A stretch of DNA of 43,073 bases from CAZGRP01 sp964527995 (lineage in GTDB: Bacteria > Zhuqueibacterota > Zhuqueibacteria > Oceanimicrobiales > CAZGRP01). Shown piece after piece: positions 8,809 through 17,167 of this stretch. The stretch lies in assembly GCA_964527995.1 (NCBI GenBank), contig CAZGRP010000031.1:1-43073 (forward strand), read 5' to 3'. A program made the translations under genes and the position numbers. Each line of letters begins with the position of its first letter. The first letter of the stretch is position 1. The notes under the pieces are model-generated. The model was not told where the DNA came from and ran no database searches. It saw only the letters and a program-made list of their open reading frames with translations.

Positions 8809-8897
8809 GCACCCGTGAGCGTCCATGGTTGCAGCATTCACTTCCGGCCCGGGGCCGTTGGCGGTTTTCTCATCTCAAGACACGAGGATCGAAAACG

Positions 8898-9896
8898 ATG
8901 GACCTTACGACAACGTACATGGGCCTGAAACTGCGCAACCCGCTGATCGCATCGGCGGGACCGCTTCAGCAGGAACTCGACAACATCCGCCGTCTGGAAG
9001 ATGCCGGCGCCGCCGCGGTGGTGATGTTCTCCCTGTTCGAGGAGCAGATCGCCCACGAAACACGCGAACTCGATCACTACCTGGAGTACGGCACCGAAAG
9101 CTTCCCCGAAGCGCTTTCCTATTTCCCCGAACCGGCCCACTACCACAAAGGACCGGAAGAGTACCTGGAGCACCTCCGCCAGGCCAAAGAGGCGGTCGAC
9201 ATCCCCGTCATCGGCAGTCTCAATGGCTATGATCTGGGCGGCTGGATCGACTATGCTCAGAAAATGGAGGAAGCGGGTGCCGACGGCATCGAGCTGAACG
9301 TCTACTTCATCGCCACCGATACGGAGATGACGAGCACCGAGGTGGAGAACCGCTACGTAGAGATCCTGAAAGCGGTGAAATCGAGCGTCAAAATACCGGT
9401 GGCCATGAAGCTCAGTCCCTTCTTCAGCGCCATGGCGTGGATGGCTCGCCGCCTGGACGAGGCCGGTGCCGACGCGCTGGTGCTGTTCAATCGCTTCTAC
9501 CAGCCCGATATCGACCTGGAGAACCTGGAGGTAGTGCCGAATCTGATCCTGAGCACGCCGCAGGAGATGCGCCTGCCGCTGCGCTGGATCGCCATCCTCT
9601 ACGGGCATGTGCAAGCCAGCCTGGCGGCCACCAGCGGCATTCACACCGGCGAGGACGTAATCAAGATGCTGATGGTCGGCGCGGACGCCGTCATGATGAC
9701 CTCGGCGCTGCTGCAGAACGGCATCGGTCACCTGCGCCGCGTTCTGCGGCACGTGCAGCGCTGGATGACGGAACACGAGTACGACTCGGTGAGCCAGATG
9801 AAAGGCAGCATGAGCCAGAAGTCATCGCCCGACCCGGCGGCCTTCGAGCGCGCCAACTACATGAGGGCGTTGAACGAATACAAGGTGAAGATCTAA
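8898..9896 (+). CDS. Dihydroorotate dehydrogenase-like flavoprotein (COG0167)
   Basis: 332 residues from the ATG at 8898, which follows CACGAGGATCG; the in-frame ATG upstream at about 8826 lacks family sequence and a good ribosome site. The N-terminus (LKLRNPLIASAGPL) and the C-terminal phosphate-binding part (SGIHTGEDVIKMLMVGADAV) are those of the PyrD TIM-barrel with FMN. It lacks the usual catalytic Cys/Ser loop wording of true PyrD, and the C-terminus carries a tail typical of the dihydroorotate dehydrogenase-like proteins encoded beside nifJ. A role in pyrimidine synthesis is therefore not assured; linkage to nifJ suggests a redox function. It ends in a strong terminator at 9922. Confidence 0.85.
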   Translation: MDLTTTYMGLKLRNPLIASAGPLQQELDNIRRLEDAGAAAVVMFSLFEEQIAHETRELDHYLEYGTESFPEALSYFPEPAHYHKGPEEYLEHLRQAKEAVDIPVIGSLNGYDLGGWIDYAQKMEEAGADGIELNVYFIATDTEMTSTEVENRYVEILKAVKSSVKIPVAMKLSPFFSAMAWMARRLDEAGADALVLFNRFYQPDIDLENLEVVPNLILSTPQEMRLPLRWIAILYGHVQASLAATSGIHTGEDVIKMLMVGADAVMMTSALLQNGIGHLRRVLRHVQRWMTEHEYDSVSQMKGSMSQKSSPDPAAFERANYMRALNEYKVKI

Positions 9897-9921
9897 GAAA
9901 GCGTGGAGGAGGGATGGGGAG

Positions 9922-9952
9922 AGCCGGGACTTCGGTCCCGGCTTTGTTGTTT
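9922..9952 (+). terminator. Intrinsic terminator after the pyrD-like gene
   Basis: A nine-base perfect stem AGCCGGGAC (9922-9930) / GTCCCGGCT (9935-9943) with a TTCG tetraloop, followed by TTGTTGTTT. It lies 25 bases after the stop codon. Confidence 0.92.
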
Positions 9953-10093
9953 AGGGCGCCGCTCGGCAGCGACTGGCCCTTGAAAGTTGTGCATTCCGGG
10001 GTTTTCCCATTGCTTTTTGTCGATCTTTTCCCTTTTTTAACAATGCTCAAAAATATGCGGTCAATGGGTTCCAACACAAACCAGGAGGCAACG

Positions 10094-12310
10094 ATGTACG
10101 GTGGAAACGGTCGGAAAAGGATGCTTCACCGGCGCCTGTGGACGGGCACGTTGCTGGCTGTTGTCGCCTTTTTCTTTGTGTTTCCCACCCTGCTGCGGGC
10201 GCAGAAGCAGCTCACCGTCGAGGATATCTATGGCAGTCGCAAGCTGTTCGGCAAGTTCGTCCGTGGGGTGCAGTGGACCCCGGACCACCGCGCCTTCACC
10301 TACTTCGAGCGCGGCAAGGACGGCCGCCTCAACATCTGGATCTACCACCTGAAGAGCGGCAAGCGCGAAATCCTTATCGATTCCGAAAAGGTGTCGGTGC
10401 TGCAGGGACCGAAGACCGAGAAACGCTTCACCCTGGGCAACTACTTCTGGTCGCCCAACGGCAAAGACATCCTGCTGCCCTCGGGTAACGATCTCTATCT
10501 TTACAACGTACCGACCGCAAAGCTGCGGCGCCTCACCGAGGACGAAGCCCGCGAGCGCGACCCACGCTTTTCCCCCGACGGCAGCAAGATCGCCTTTCTG
10601 AAAAACCACAACCTCTACGTGCTCGATGTCGCCAGCGGCCAGACCACCCAGCTCACCACCCAGGGTACCGAGCACGTCCTCATCGGCCGTTTCGACTGGG
10701 TCTACGAGGAAGAGTTCGGCATCCGCACTGGCTTCGCCTGGGCCCCGGATGGCCAGCACATCGCCTACTGGCAGCTCGACGAAAATCGGGTGCCTCAGTT
10801 TCCCATCGTCGATTTCATTCCGGTGCACAACGTCGACAAGCCGATGCGCTACCCCAAGGCCGGTGATCCCAACTCGCTGGTCAGGATCGGTGTGGTGCCC
10901 GTGCAGGCCAGCAATGGCGTCGAAACGCGCTGGATGGACATCGGCACCGAGACCGACATCTACATCCCGCGCATCAAGTGGCACCCCGACGGCCGGCGCC
11001 TGGCCATCTATCGCCTCAACCGCGATCAGAACGTTCTCGAACTGCTGCTGGCCGACATCGCCACTGGCCAGTCGCGCGTCATCCTCACCGAGAAAGAGGA
11101 CAACGGCTGGATCGACATCGACAACGACTTCACCTTCGTGGACAAAGGCACCAAGTTCATCTGGCCGTCGGCGCGCAGCGGCTGGCGCCACTTCTACCTC
11201 TATGACATCAGCGGCGAACTCATCCGACCGCTGACCCAGGGCGACTGGGAAGCGCTGTCGCTGGTCCGCGTCGACCAGAAGCGCAAGCAGCTCTACTTCA
11301 TGGCCACCGAGAAGAGCTACACCGAGCGCCACCTCTATCGCGTCGGCTTCAACGGCAAGGGGTTCCAGCGTATCAGCACCGAGGCGGGCACGCATCGCAT
11401 CAACATGTCGCCCGACGGCAACTACTATCTCGACTACTACTCCAACATCACCACGCCCACCCAGACGATCCTCTACAAACGCAGCGGCAAACAGGTGGAG
11501 GTGATCGAGCCGAACGACATCCCGGCACTCAAGGACTACCAGTTTACGACCCCGGAGTTTGTCACCTTCAAGTCGGACGACGGCCTGGACCTGTACGGTT
11601 ATTTCATCAAGCCGCCGGACTTCGACCCGAATAAGAAGTACCCCGTGCTGGTGTCGATCTACGGCGGCCCCGGCGCACCCGTGGTCAGCAACTCCTGGCG
11701 CGGCGCCACCTACCTGTGGCATCAGATGCTGGCCCAGAAGGGCATCATTGTGTTCGCCATGGACAACCGGAGCTCGGGTCCGCGCAGCCGCAAACTGCGC
11801 TTCCAGATCTATAAGAACCTGGGCAATGTGGAGGTGAAAGACCAGGTAGCAGGAGTCAAGTATCTGCGGTCGCTGCCCTTTGTCGATCCGGACCGCATCG
11901 GCATCTGGGGATGGAGCTACGGCGGCTACATGACGCTGATGGCCATGGTCAAGAGCCCCGACTATTTCAAGGTAGGGGTCGCTGTGGCCCCGGTCACCGA
12001 CTGGCGGAACTACGATACCATCTACACCGAGCGCTACATGTTGACGCCGGAGAAGAACCCGGAGGGTTACAAGGAGAGCGCGCCGGTGAACTTCGCGGAC
12101 CAGCTCAAAGGCAAGCTGCTCATCGTCCACGGCAGCTCCGACGACAACGTCCACATGGCCAACACCATGCAGATGATCTACGCTCTGGAGAACGCCCGCA
12201 AGCCGTTTTCAGTGATGATCTATCCGCGCAAGATGCACGGCATCAGCGGCCGCAATACGCGGGTGCACCTGTTCAATCTGATCACGGGCTTCCTGTCGCA
12301 GAATTTGTGA
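10094..12310 (+). CDS. Exported S9B peptidase, dipeptidyl-peptidase IV type
   Basis: 738 residues. ATG 10094 follows CCAGGAGGCAACG; an N-terminal basic stretch and hydrophobic core (LLAVVAFFFVFPTLL) ending in RAQ form a signal peptide. Residues about 30-490 are the DPP-IV beta-propeller, with the substrate N-terminus-binding double Glu in DWVYEEEF (E205-E207). The C-terminal alpha/beta hydrolase domain has the triad S608 (GWSYGG), D683 (GSSDDNVH) and H715 (KMHGI). Length and motif order are normal for DPP-IV, which removes X-Pro or X-Ala dipeptides from peptide N-termini. A terminator at 9922 separates it from the nifJ unit, so it should have its own promoter; I saw only an AT-rich stretch at 10010-10050 without clear hexamers. 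Confidence 0.95.
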   Translation: MYGGNGRKRMLHRRLWTGTLLAVVAFFFVFPTLLRAQKQLTVEDIYGSRKLFGKFVRGVQWTPDHRAFTYFERGKDGRLNIWIYHLKSGKREILIDSEKVSVLQGPKTEKRFTLGNYFWSPNGKDILLPSGNDLYLYNVPTAKLRRLTEDEARERDPRFSPDGSKIAFLKNHNLYVLDVASGQTTQLTTQGTEHVLIGRFDWVYEEEFGIRTGFAWAPDGQHIAYWQLDENRVPQFPIVDFIPVHNVDKPMRYPKAGDPNSLVRIGVVPVQASNGVETRWMDIGTETDIYIPRIKWHPDGRRLAIYRLNRDQNVLELLLADIATGQSRVILTEKEDNGWIDIDNDFTFVDKGTKFIWPSARSGWRHFYLYDISGELIRPLTQGDWEALSLVRVDQKRKQLYFMATEKSYTERHLYRVGFNGKGFQRISTEAGTHRINMSPDGNYYLDYYSNITTPTQTILYKRSGKQVEVIEPNDIPALKDYQFTTPEFVTFKSDDGLDLYGYFIKPPDFDPNKKYPVLVSIYGGPGAPVVSNSWRGATYLWHQMLAQKGIIVFAMDNRSSGPRSRKLRFQIYKNLGNVEVKDQVAGVKYLRSLPFVDPDRIGIWGWSYGGYMTLMAMVKSPDYFKVGVAVAPVTDWRNYDTIYTERYMLTPEKNPEGYKESAPVNFADQLKGKLLIVHGSSDDNVHMANTMQMIYALENARKPFSVMIYPRKMHGISGRNTRVHLFNLITGFLSQNL

Positions 12311-12345
12311 GCTGACGTCCTCGACTGCAGATTGGAGATCGCGGT

Positions 12346-12375
12346 ACCACGGGGTTTTCACGGAGCGGCACGGAA
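12346..12375. repeat. Dispersed-repeat-like CACGG iterons
   Basis: Three CACGG words at 10-11 base spacing (ACCACGGGGTTTTCACGGAG, then CGGCACGGAAA). This resembles the widespread intergenic 'ccacggag..cacggag' repeat type. It lies in the 183-base gap between the S9B peptidase and the convergent hydrolase gene. Confidence 0.4.
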
Positions 12376-12449
12376 AGGGAAACGCCGAAAGACGCCGGGG
12401 GCGTAGGTGGCTGATGGGCCATGGCGGATGGAAGATGCGTAAAGGGTGA

Positions 12450-12482
12450 GGAACGCCCGCTACCGGCTAAAGCCGGCGTTCC
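12450..12482. repeat. Compound inverted repeat between convergent genes
   Basis: GGAACG (12450-12455) pairs with CGTTCC (12477-12482), and inside CCGGC-TAAA-GCCGG makes a second stem. It lies just beyond the stop codon of the minus-strand hydrolase and after the S9B gene, so it may act as a bidirectional terminator, though no T run follows. The ACCGGCTAAAGCCGGCGTTCC wording also resembles a dispersed repeat. Confidence 0.5.
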
Positions 12483-12493
12483 AGGTACGAATC

Positions 12494-13285
12494 TCACAGC
12501 CGATTTCCGAAAAACTCGTCGAGTCGCTGGTTCAGCAGGTCCGGCTGCTCGAGATTCGACACGTGCCCGGCTTTCGGCAGGATGGCCAGCTCGGCATTGG
12601 GGATAACGGCCGCCATCCTTTCGGCCACGGCCGGCGGCGTCAGGACGTCTTCTTCACCCACCACCACCAGGGTGGGGCAGGCGATGGCAGGCAACATACC
12701 CGTCATGTCGGCTCGCTGCGCCATGCCCTGCAGGGCGTTGACGATCCCGACCACCGGCGTTGCCTCCATCATCTGGCGCACGCGGGCGACCACCTCCGGC
12801 CTTCTCTTACGCGTGGTTTCGCCAAGCACTTTCAGGATCAACGAATCGGCGATAGCGGTTGGGCCCTGGCGCCGGGCAAGATCCGCCATGCGGGCGCGGT
12901 TGATCTTGCCTTCCTCCGTATCCGCCTCGGGTCGGGTGTCCAGCAGAACAAGCGCCTGCACTCGATCGCGGTACCGCTGATAAAAAGAAAAGGCCACATA
13001 GCCTCCCATCGATAGACCACCCAGGACAACACGCTCGACGCCGAGCTGGTCGAGCAACCCTGCTACATCGTCAGCCAGGAGCTCCATGGTGTACGGGTAA
13101 TCCGGCGCATCCGACTCGCCGTGCCCGCGAAAGTCGGGCGTGATCACGCGCATCGTCCCGGAGAATTTCTCGATCTGCGGCTCCCACATCGTGCGGTTGA
13201 ACGGGAATCCGTGCAGCAGCACCAGCGCCGTGCCCGCTCCGCGATCGTCATATCCCAGGCTGAGCCCGTCAATTCTGTATTTCAT
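12494..13285 (-). CDS. Alpha/beta-fold hydrolase
   Basis: 263 residues from ATG 13285-13283 with GGAGGCGGAA upstream. The alpha/beta hydrolase marks are the oxyanion motif HGFP (about residue 27), nucleophile elbow G-L-S92-M-G-G, acidic residue in GEEDVLTPP and His in KAGHVSN. Length and motif spacing match the small esterase/3-oxoadipate enol-lactonase-like group, but the substrate cannot be deduced. The gene starts 14 bases after the quinone oxidoreductase stop, so the two are very likely co-transcribed as the end of a run that includes 15374 and 14325. Confidence 0.85.
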   Translation of the reverse strand: MKYRIDGLSLGYDDRGAGTALVLLHGFPFNRTMWEPQIEKFSGTMRVITPDFRGHGESDAPDYPYTMELLADDVAGLLDQLGVERVVLGGLSMGGYVAFSFYQRYRDRVQALVLLDTRPEADTEEGKINRARMADLARRQGPTAIADSLILKVLGETTRKRRPEVVARVRQMMEATPVVGIVNALQGMAQRADMTGMLPAIACPTLVVVGEEDVLTPPAVAERMAAVIPNAELAILPKAGHVSNLEQPDLLNQRLDEFFGNRL

Positions 13286-13299
13286 TTCCGCCTCCTTCG

Positions 13300-14325
13300 T
13301 TATTTTGCCTCGGCCGATGTCGTCAAGACCAGTTTGCCGATGCTTTGGCGGCTCTCGAGCAGAGCATGTGCTTCCGCCGCCTGGTGCAGTGGGAAGGTTG
13401 CTCCAATATGGGGTTGGATCCGGCCGTCGGCAGCCAACGACAACACCTCCTCCATGGTGCGACGCATCCGGTCGCGACGGCGACTCAACTGAAGCAGATT
13501 CACGCCGCACACGCTCTTGCTCTGACTCAGTAGTTGGAGTGTATGGAAAAAGGGCGTACGCAGGAATGTGTAGAGGGCTCTCAAACGACCTCCTCCTGCC
13601 ACCGTAGCAATTCCGAACACCACCAACCGGCCACCCGGCCGCAGCAGCCGGTATTCCGCCCGCAAGGCCGGCCCGCCGTTGGGATCGAGAATCACGTCGA
13701 CCCCCTCTCCATGGGTCAGGCGGCGCACCTCCGCCACAAAGTTGCGCTCGCGGTAGTTGATCGGATGGTGCACACCCCATTGACGCAGCACCGCCAGCTT
13801 CTCCTCAGAACTGGCAGTCCCGAACAGGGTGACGCCGGCGAGACGGCCGAGCTGGACGGCAGCCGAACCCACGCCGCCGGCAGCCGCATGGATCAACACG
13901 CGATCGCCGGCACCCACCGCCCCGGTGCCGTACAGGCACACATGGGCAGTGGCGAAGTTGACGGGAATGGCGGCAGCCTCTTCGAAAGTGAGAGAGGCCG
14001 GAATCGGAAAGAGTTGATCCGCTGGCACGAGCACCTGCTCCGCGTACCCGCCGAATCGTGTCATCGCTGCCACGCGGTCACCGACTCTCACCTCCTGAAC
14101 CGCCTCCCCGATCTGGTCGACCACACCGGCGACCTCGTAGCCCGGCACGAAGGGTGGCTTCGGCGCCTCGGGGTAGAGCCCCTGTCGCGCCAGCACGTCG
14201 GCAAAGTTGACCCCGATGGCGCGGACAGCGATGCGAACCTGGCCCCTGCCGGGATCAGGCGTCGGTCGTTCTTCCACTTTCAGGGTTGCCGGTGGACCAT
14301 GCCGGCTGATAATCACGACACGCAT
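13300..14325 (-). CDS. Zinc-less medium-chain NADPH:quinone oxidoreductase, VAT1-like
   Basis: 341 residues; ATG 14325-14323 with GGAGGCAGGC in front. It begins with a GroES-like domain (GVNFADVLARQGLYP) and has the Rossmann nucleotide site AAAGGVGSAAVQLGRLAG. It lacks the zinc-binding Cys/His set of alcohol dehydrogenases, so it belongs to the quinone-reductase branch; the segment RALYTFLRTPFFHTLQLL and the following SVCGVNLLQL fit the VAT-1-like subgroup. Predicted to reduce quinones or enones with NADPH in the cytoplasm. It lies between a second paralogous reductase (59 bases upstream) and the hydrolase (14 bases downstream). Physiological substrate unknown. Confidence 0.87.
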   Translation of the reverse strand: MRVVIISRHGPPATLKVEERPTPDPGRGQVRIAVRAIGVNFADVLARQGLYPEAPKPPFVPGYEVAGVVDQIGEAVQEVRVGDRVAAMTRFGGYAEQVLVPADQLFPIPASLTFEEAAAIPVNFATAHVCLYGTGAVGAGDRVLIHAAAGGVGSAAVQLGRLAGVTLFGTASSEEKLAVLRQWGVHHPINYRERNFVAEVRRLTHGEGVDVILDPNGGPALRAEYRLLRPGGRLVVFGIATVAGGGRLRALYTFLRTPFFHTLQLLSQSKSVCGVNLLQLSRRRDRMRRTMEEVLSLAADGRIQPHIGATFPLHQAAEAHALLESRQSIGKLVLTTSAEAK

Positions 14326-14384
14326 GCCTGCCTCCACTGACTGGCCGCAAATGCATTCGCAAGTCAAAGGGATCGGTGATCACT

Positions 14385-15374
14385 TCACAAAGACACCCGC
14401 AGCACGATCTTGCCGAAATTGCGGTTCGCTTCCATGTAACGATGGGCTTCCGCCACCTCACCGAAGTCGAAAACCCGATCCACCACCGGCTTCACCTTGC
14501 CGTCACGGAGAAGCGGCAGAACGTGCCGGCAGAAATCCTGGGTCACAGCCATTTTCTCCTCCACGGGCCGGCTGCGAAGCACGGTACCGAAAATTCGAAG
14601 CCGCTTGCGCAGCACCATCGCCAGGTCGATCGCACCTTGACTGCCCCCCATCAAGCCGACCAGAATCATCCGGCCCCGGAGCGAGAGGCAGGACAGGTTG
14701 CGCTCGAGATAGGGCGCCCCGATGACGTCGAGGAGCACCTGGACTCCATGCCCTTCGGTCTCCGCCAGGACGAAATCGCGGAAATCGGTCGTGCGGTAGT
14801 TGATCCCGTGATGGAGACCCAGCGCTTCTGCGCGCCGCAGTTTGTCGTCGGAGCCGGCGGTGCCGAAAATCGGGCCCGCGGAGACGGCGCTGGCGAGTTG
14901 GACGGCCGCAGTGCCGACGCCGCTGCCCGCAGCGTGCACCAGAACTGCCTCGCCACTTCCGAGGCCGCACTGGCGAAACAGGGCGTCGTATGCCGTAAGA
15001 AACACCTCGGGCACGGCTGCCGCCTCCTCGAAGTCGAGGCCATCAGGGATCGGCATCGCCATTCGTTCGTGTACGATCACCTTCTCGGCGTAGCCCCCAC
15101 CAGCCAGAAGTCCGAACACGCGGTCGCCGGGTTGGAACCCGTGAACCCGGTCTCCAGCATCCCGCACCACGCCGGCGAATTCGAGTCCGGGCACATCCGG
15201 CGGAACACCCGGCGGCGCCGGATAGAGCCCGCGTCGCTGCAACAAATCGGCGCGGTTCAGGGCCGTAGCACGGACATCGACCAGGAGTTCGTCCGGACCG
15301 GGCACCGGAGTTGGCACTTCCGCGATCTCCAGCACTTCGGGTCCGCCGCTTCTTGTGATTCGGATTGCCTTCAT
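14385..15374 (-). CDS. NAD(P)H quinone oxidoreductase, PIG3 family
   Basis: 329 residues; ATG 15374-15372 after CGAGAGGAAGCGC. The N-terminus (MKAIRITRSGGPEVLEIAEV) and NRADLLQRRGLYPAPPG segment are hallmarks of PIG3-type quinone oxidoreductases, with the nucleotide site HAAGSGVGTAAVQLA. No zinc ligands. It shares general fold but only moderate similarity with the next gene downstream, so the pair is better seen as two reductase subfamilies than a recent duplication. Upstream, 164 bases separate it from the aldo/keto reductase, and that gap contains a TPR-like coding remnant. Confidence 0.92.
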   Translation of the reverse strand: MKAIRITRSGGPEVLEIAEVPTPVPGPDELLVDVRATALNRADLLQRRGLYPAPPGVPPDVPGLEFAGVVRDAGDRVHGFQPGDRVFGLLAGGGYAEKVIVHERMAMPIPDGLDFEEAAAVPEVFLTAYDALFRQCGLGSGEAVLVHAAGSGVGTAAVQLASAVSAGPIFGTAGSDDKLRRAEALGLHHGINYRTTDFRDFVLAETEGHGVQVLLDVIGAPYLERNLSCLSLRGRMILVGLMGGSQGAIDLAMVLRKRLRIFGTVLRSRPVEEKMAVTQDFCRHVLPLLRDGKVKPVVDRVFDFGEVAEAHRYMEANRNFGKIVLRVSL

Positions 15375-15396
15375 GCGCTTCCTCTCGTAGAGGTCT

Positions 15397-15480
15397 CTGA
15401 TTCAGGTTCGCCTGGACCCTTTCCAATCGCTCCCTGGCTTCCTTGCAATCGGGACGAGTGGCAAGGACCCCTCGCAGGTC
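15397..15480 (-). pseudogene. Possible TPR-protein C-terminal remnant
   Basis: In the gap between the aldo/keto reductase and the PIG3 gene, one minus-strand frame reads DLRGVLATRPDCKEARERL and then ERVQANLNQ. This has the spacing and wording of a final tetratricopeptide helix pair (A-x-RPD-x-x-EAR-x-x-L-x-R). There is no start, no stop at its natural end and no conserved upstream part, so it looks like the tail of a decayed gene. Chance similarity remains possible because the stretch is short. Confidence 0.3.
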
Positions 15481-15538
15481 TTCAACGCCAGCGACCGCAA
15501 CTGCATGAGTCCGCAAATGCGTCCGAGAACGGAGTGCC

Positions 15539-17050
15539 TCACTCCACTTCCTGTGCGAAAGCCTCGAAGGCAGCCACCGGGTTCCTGACCGCCCCCGCCC
15601 GCTGGGCGGCAAAGGCGTCGTCCACATAGGCGACGCGGCGCATCCCGAGCAGCACGCAGTCCACGCCGCTGACTCCGAGATAGGTGCGCAAGCACTTCTG
15701 AGAAAGGGTCTGCGATTGTGCCAGCTCCGGACAGGCCGCATCGAGCCGATCCGCGATCCGAGAGGAGGATCGCTGGGCCTGGTTCTCGTAGTGCCGCGTA
15801 ATCGCCTCCAGGAGGGCGTTCAGAGCCTCGGCGTACTGCGTCGACCAGCTGCCCCACTCCGGGGAATCAGCGAACTCGCTCTCGAGGGCGAAGAGCGCGG
15901 TCGCGGCATTGTGAAGGATGACGTTCTGCTTGACATGATCCCATTGCTCCCAGGCTTGGAATTTCTCCAGGGCCCCGGACAGTTGCGCCCCCCAGGCGAA
16001 AAGGCGACGTATGGTCTCAGGGCCGGCTTGAAACTCCAGGGCCGGCAGCAACTGGTCGATCAGGGCCTGTTCCATCTCCTGCACTTTGCGCAGTTGCTGT
16101 TGATAGACCGCCTTCACTTCTTCCTCCGGGGTCTGGCGAAAGCTCGCCAGACGGACGAAGCCACCGCGCGGACCGATGGCGTTGAGGGGACGGTTGACCA
16201 GCGTTCCGAGGCGCGCGTCCGCCGCCAGCTCGACCACTGTCTTGCCGGTGCGCCTCTGGTTCTTTTCAAACAGCGCCCCTGCCTCGAACAGGTTCATTGG
16301 AAACTGGATGACCCGGAAGTGGTGGTCGTCTGTCAGCGAACGAGCAAGCTCCAGCAGTCTTTCCAGCGACGTGAACTCGGCATCGCTCTCCGGGCTCGGT
16401 AACGTATTCGAGGAGATTCCATAGGCCCGAATGGTGCCACGGCGCACCTGCGCCTCCAGCCACTCGAATGCCGCGGCGATACGCCGGTAGTATTCTTCTC
16501 TGGCTTCCGATGCGGCCACCCCGCGCTTGCGCGCATCGCTGAGGAAGTACTCCGGATTGTGCAGCAGATAGACGTCGACGGCGGGCAGGCGCAAGCGATC
16601 CAGAGTACGCGCCAGTTGATCCTCCAAAAACTCGGGGTGAATGCAGTGCCAGCAGCCGTCCGAGTACTTGACCATCTCGGGGAAGGGGCGGCCCTGGTTC
16701 TCGCGCTCCTGAACGTCGCGAAGATTCTGCCCCTGCACGTATCCGACCTTCGAGACCACCACAATCTCGTCGGCTGACAAGAGACCGCTTTCCGACAGCT
16801 CCGCCAGCACCTCACCGATGAGGCGCTCGCTGCCGCCGTCGGCGTAGTTGCTCGACGTGTCGATCAGGTTCACGCCGTGTAGCAGAGCATGGCGCAGAGC
16901 GTGGCGATGCTCTTCGATGCGATCATGGATTCGGTATCCACCGAAGCCGATGGGCGAGATCCAGAAGCCGGTGCGACCGAGCTGAACCGGCACGATCCAG
17001 CCGCGGTCGGCTCGATCGAAGTAGCTGCGCGTACCTTCCTCAGTTGCCAT
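15539..17050 (-). CDS. Aldo/keto reductase with long C-terminal extension
   Basis: 503 residues, well over the roughly 320 of ordinary aldo/keto reductases. ATG 17050-17048 has AGAGGTGATGG upstream. The catalytic tetrad is visible: D64 (LIDTSS), Y69 (SNYADGG), K101 (VVSKVG) and H164 (YLLHNPE). After the strand YGISSNT (about 210) the TIM barrel is interrupted: residues about 300-440 form a charged helical stretch before the barrel closes with CLRTYLGVSGVDCVLLGMRRVAYVDD. NAD(P)H-dependent carbonyl reduction is expected, substrate unknown. It follows the amylase gene by 117 bases on the same strand. Confidence 0.85.
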   Translation of the reverse strand: MATEEGTRSYFDRADRGWIVPVQLGRTGFWISPIGFGGYRIHDRIEEHRHALRHALLHGVNLIDTSSNYADGGSERLIGEVLAELSESGLLSADEIVVVSKVGYVQGQNLRDVQERENQGRPFPEMVKYSDGCWHCIHPEFLEDQLARTLDRLRLPAVDVYLLHNPEYFLSDARKRGVAASEAREEYYRRIAAAFEWLEAQVRRGTIRAYGISSNTLPSPESDAEFTSLERLLELARSLTDDHHFRVIQFPMNLFEAGALFEKNQRRTGKTVVELAADARLGTLVNRPLNAIGPRGGFVRLASFRQTPEEEVKAVYQQQLRKVQEMEQALIDQLLPALEFQAGPETIRRLFAWGAQLSGALEKFQAWEQWDHVKQNVILHNAATALFALESEFADSPEWGSWSTQYAEALNALLEAITRHYENQAQRSSSRIADRLDAACPELAQSQTLSQKCLRTYLGVSGVDCVLLGMRRVAYVDDAFAAQRAGAVRNPVAAFEAFAQEVE

Positions 17051-17094
17051 CCATCACCTCTGCTTTCTCGTGCCGTGCTGCTCGGAACGCTGCG

Positions 17095-17109
17095 GTGCGA
17101 GTGTCGCAC
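17095..17109. repeat. Perfect 6-bp hairpin between amylase and aldo/keto reductase genes
   Basis: GTGCGA (17095-17100), loop GTG, TCGCAC (17104-17109). It lies 58 bases past the amylase stop on the minus strand. No T run follows, so a terminator role is weak. Confidence 0.4.
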
Positions 17110-17167
17110 GATCAGATTCAACACGGTTGGGTACGTCTACCCCAGAGTTCTCCGACCAGCCGCGGTC

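Noticed and set aside
10061..12154. Long minus-strand open frame (697 codons) opposite the S9B peptidase
   Set aside because: Same kind of antisense shadow; the DPP-IV gene on the plus strand has all catalytic motifs.
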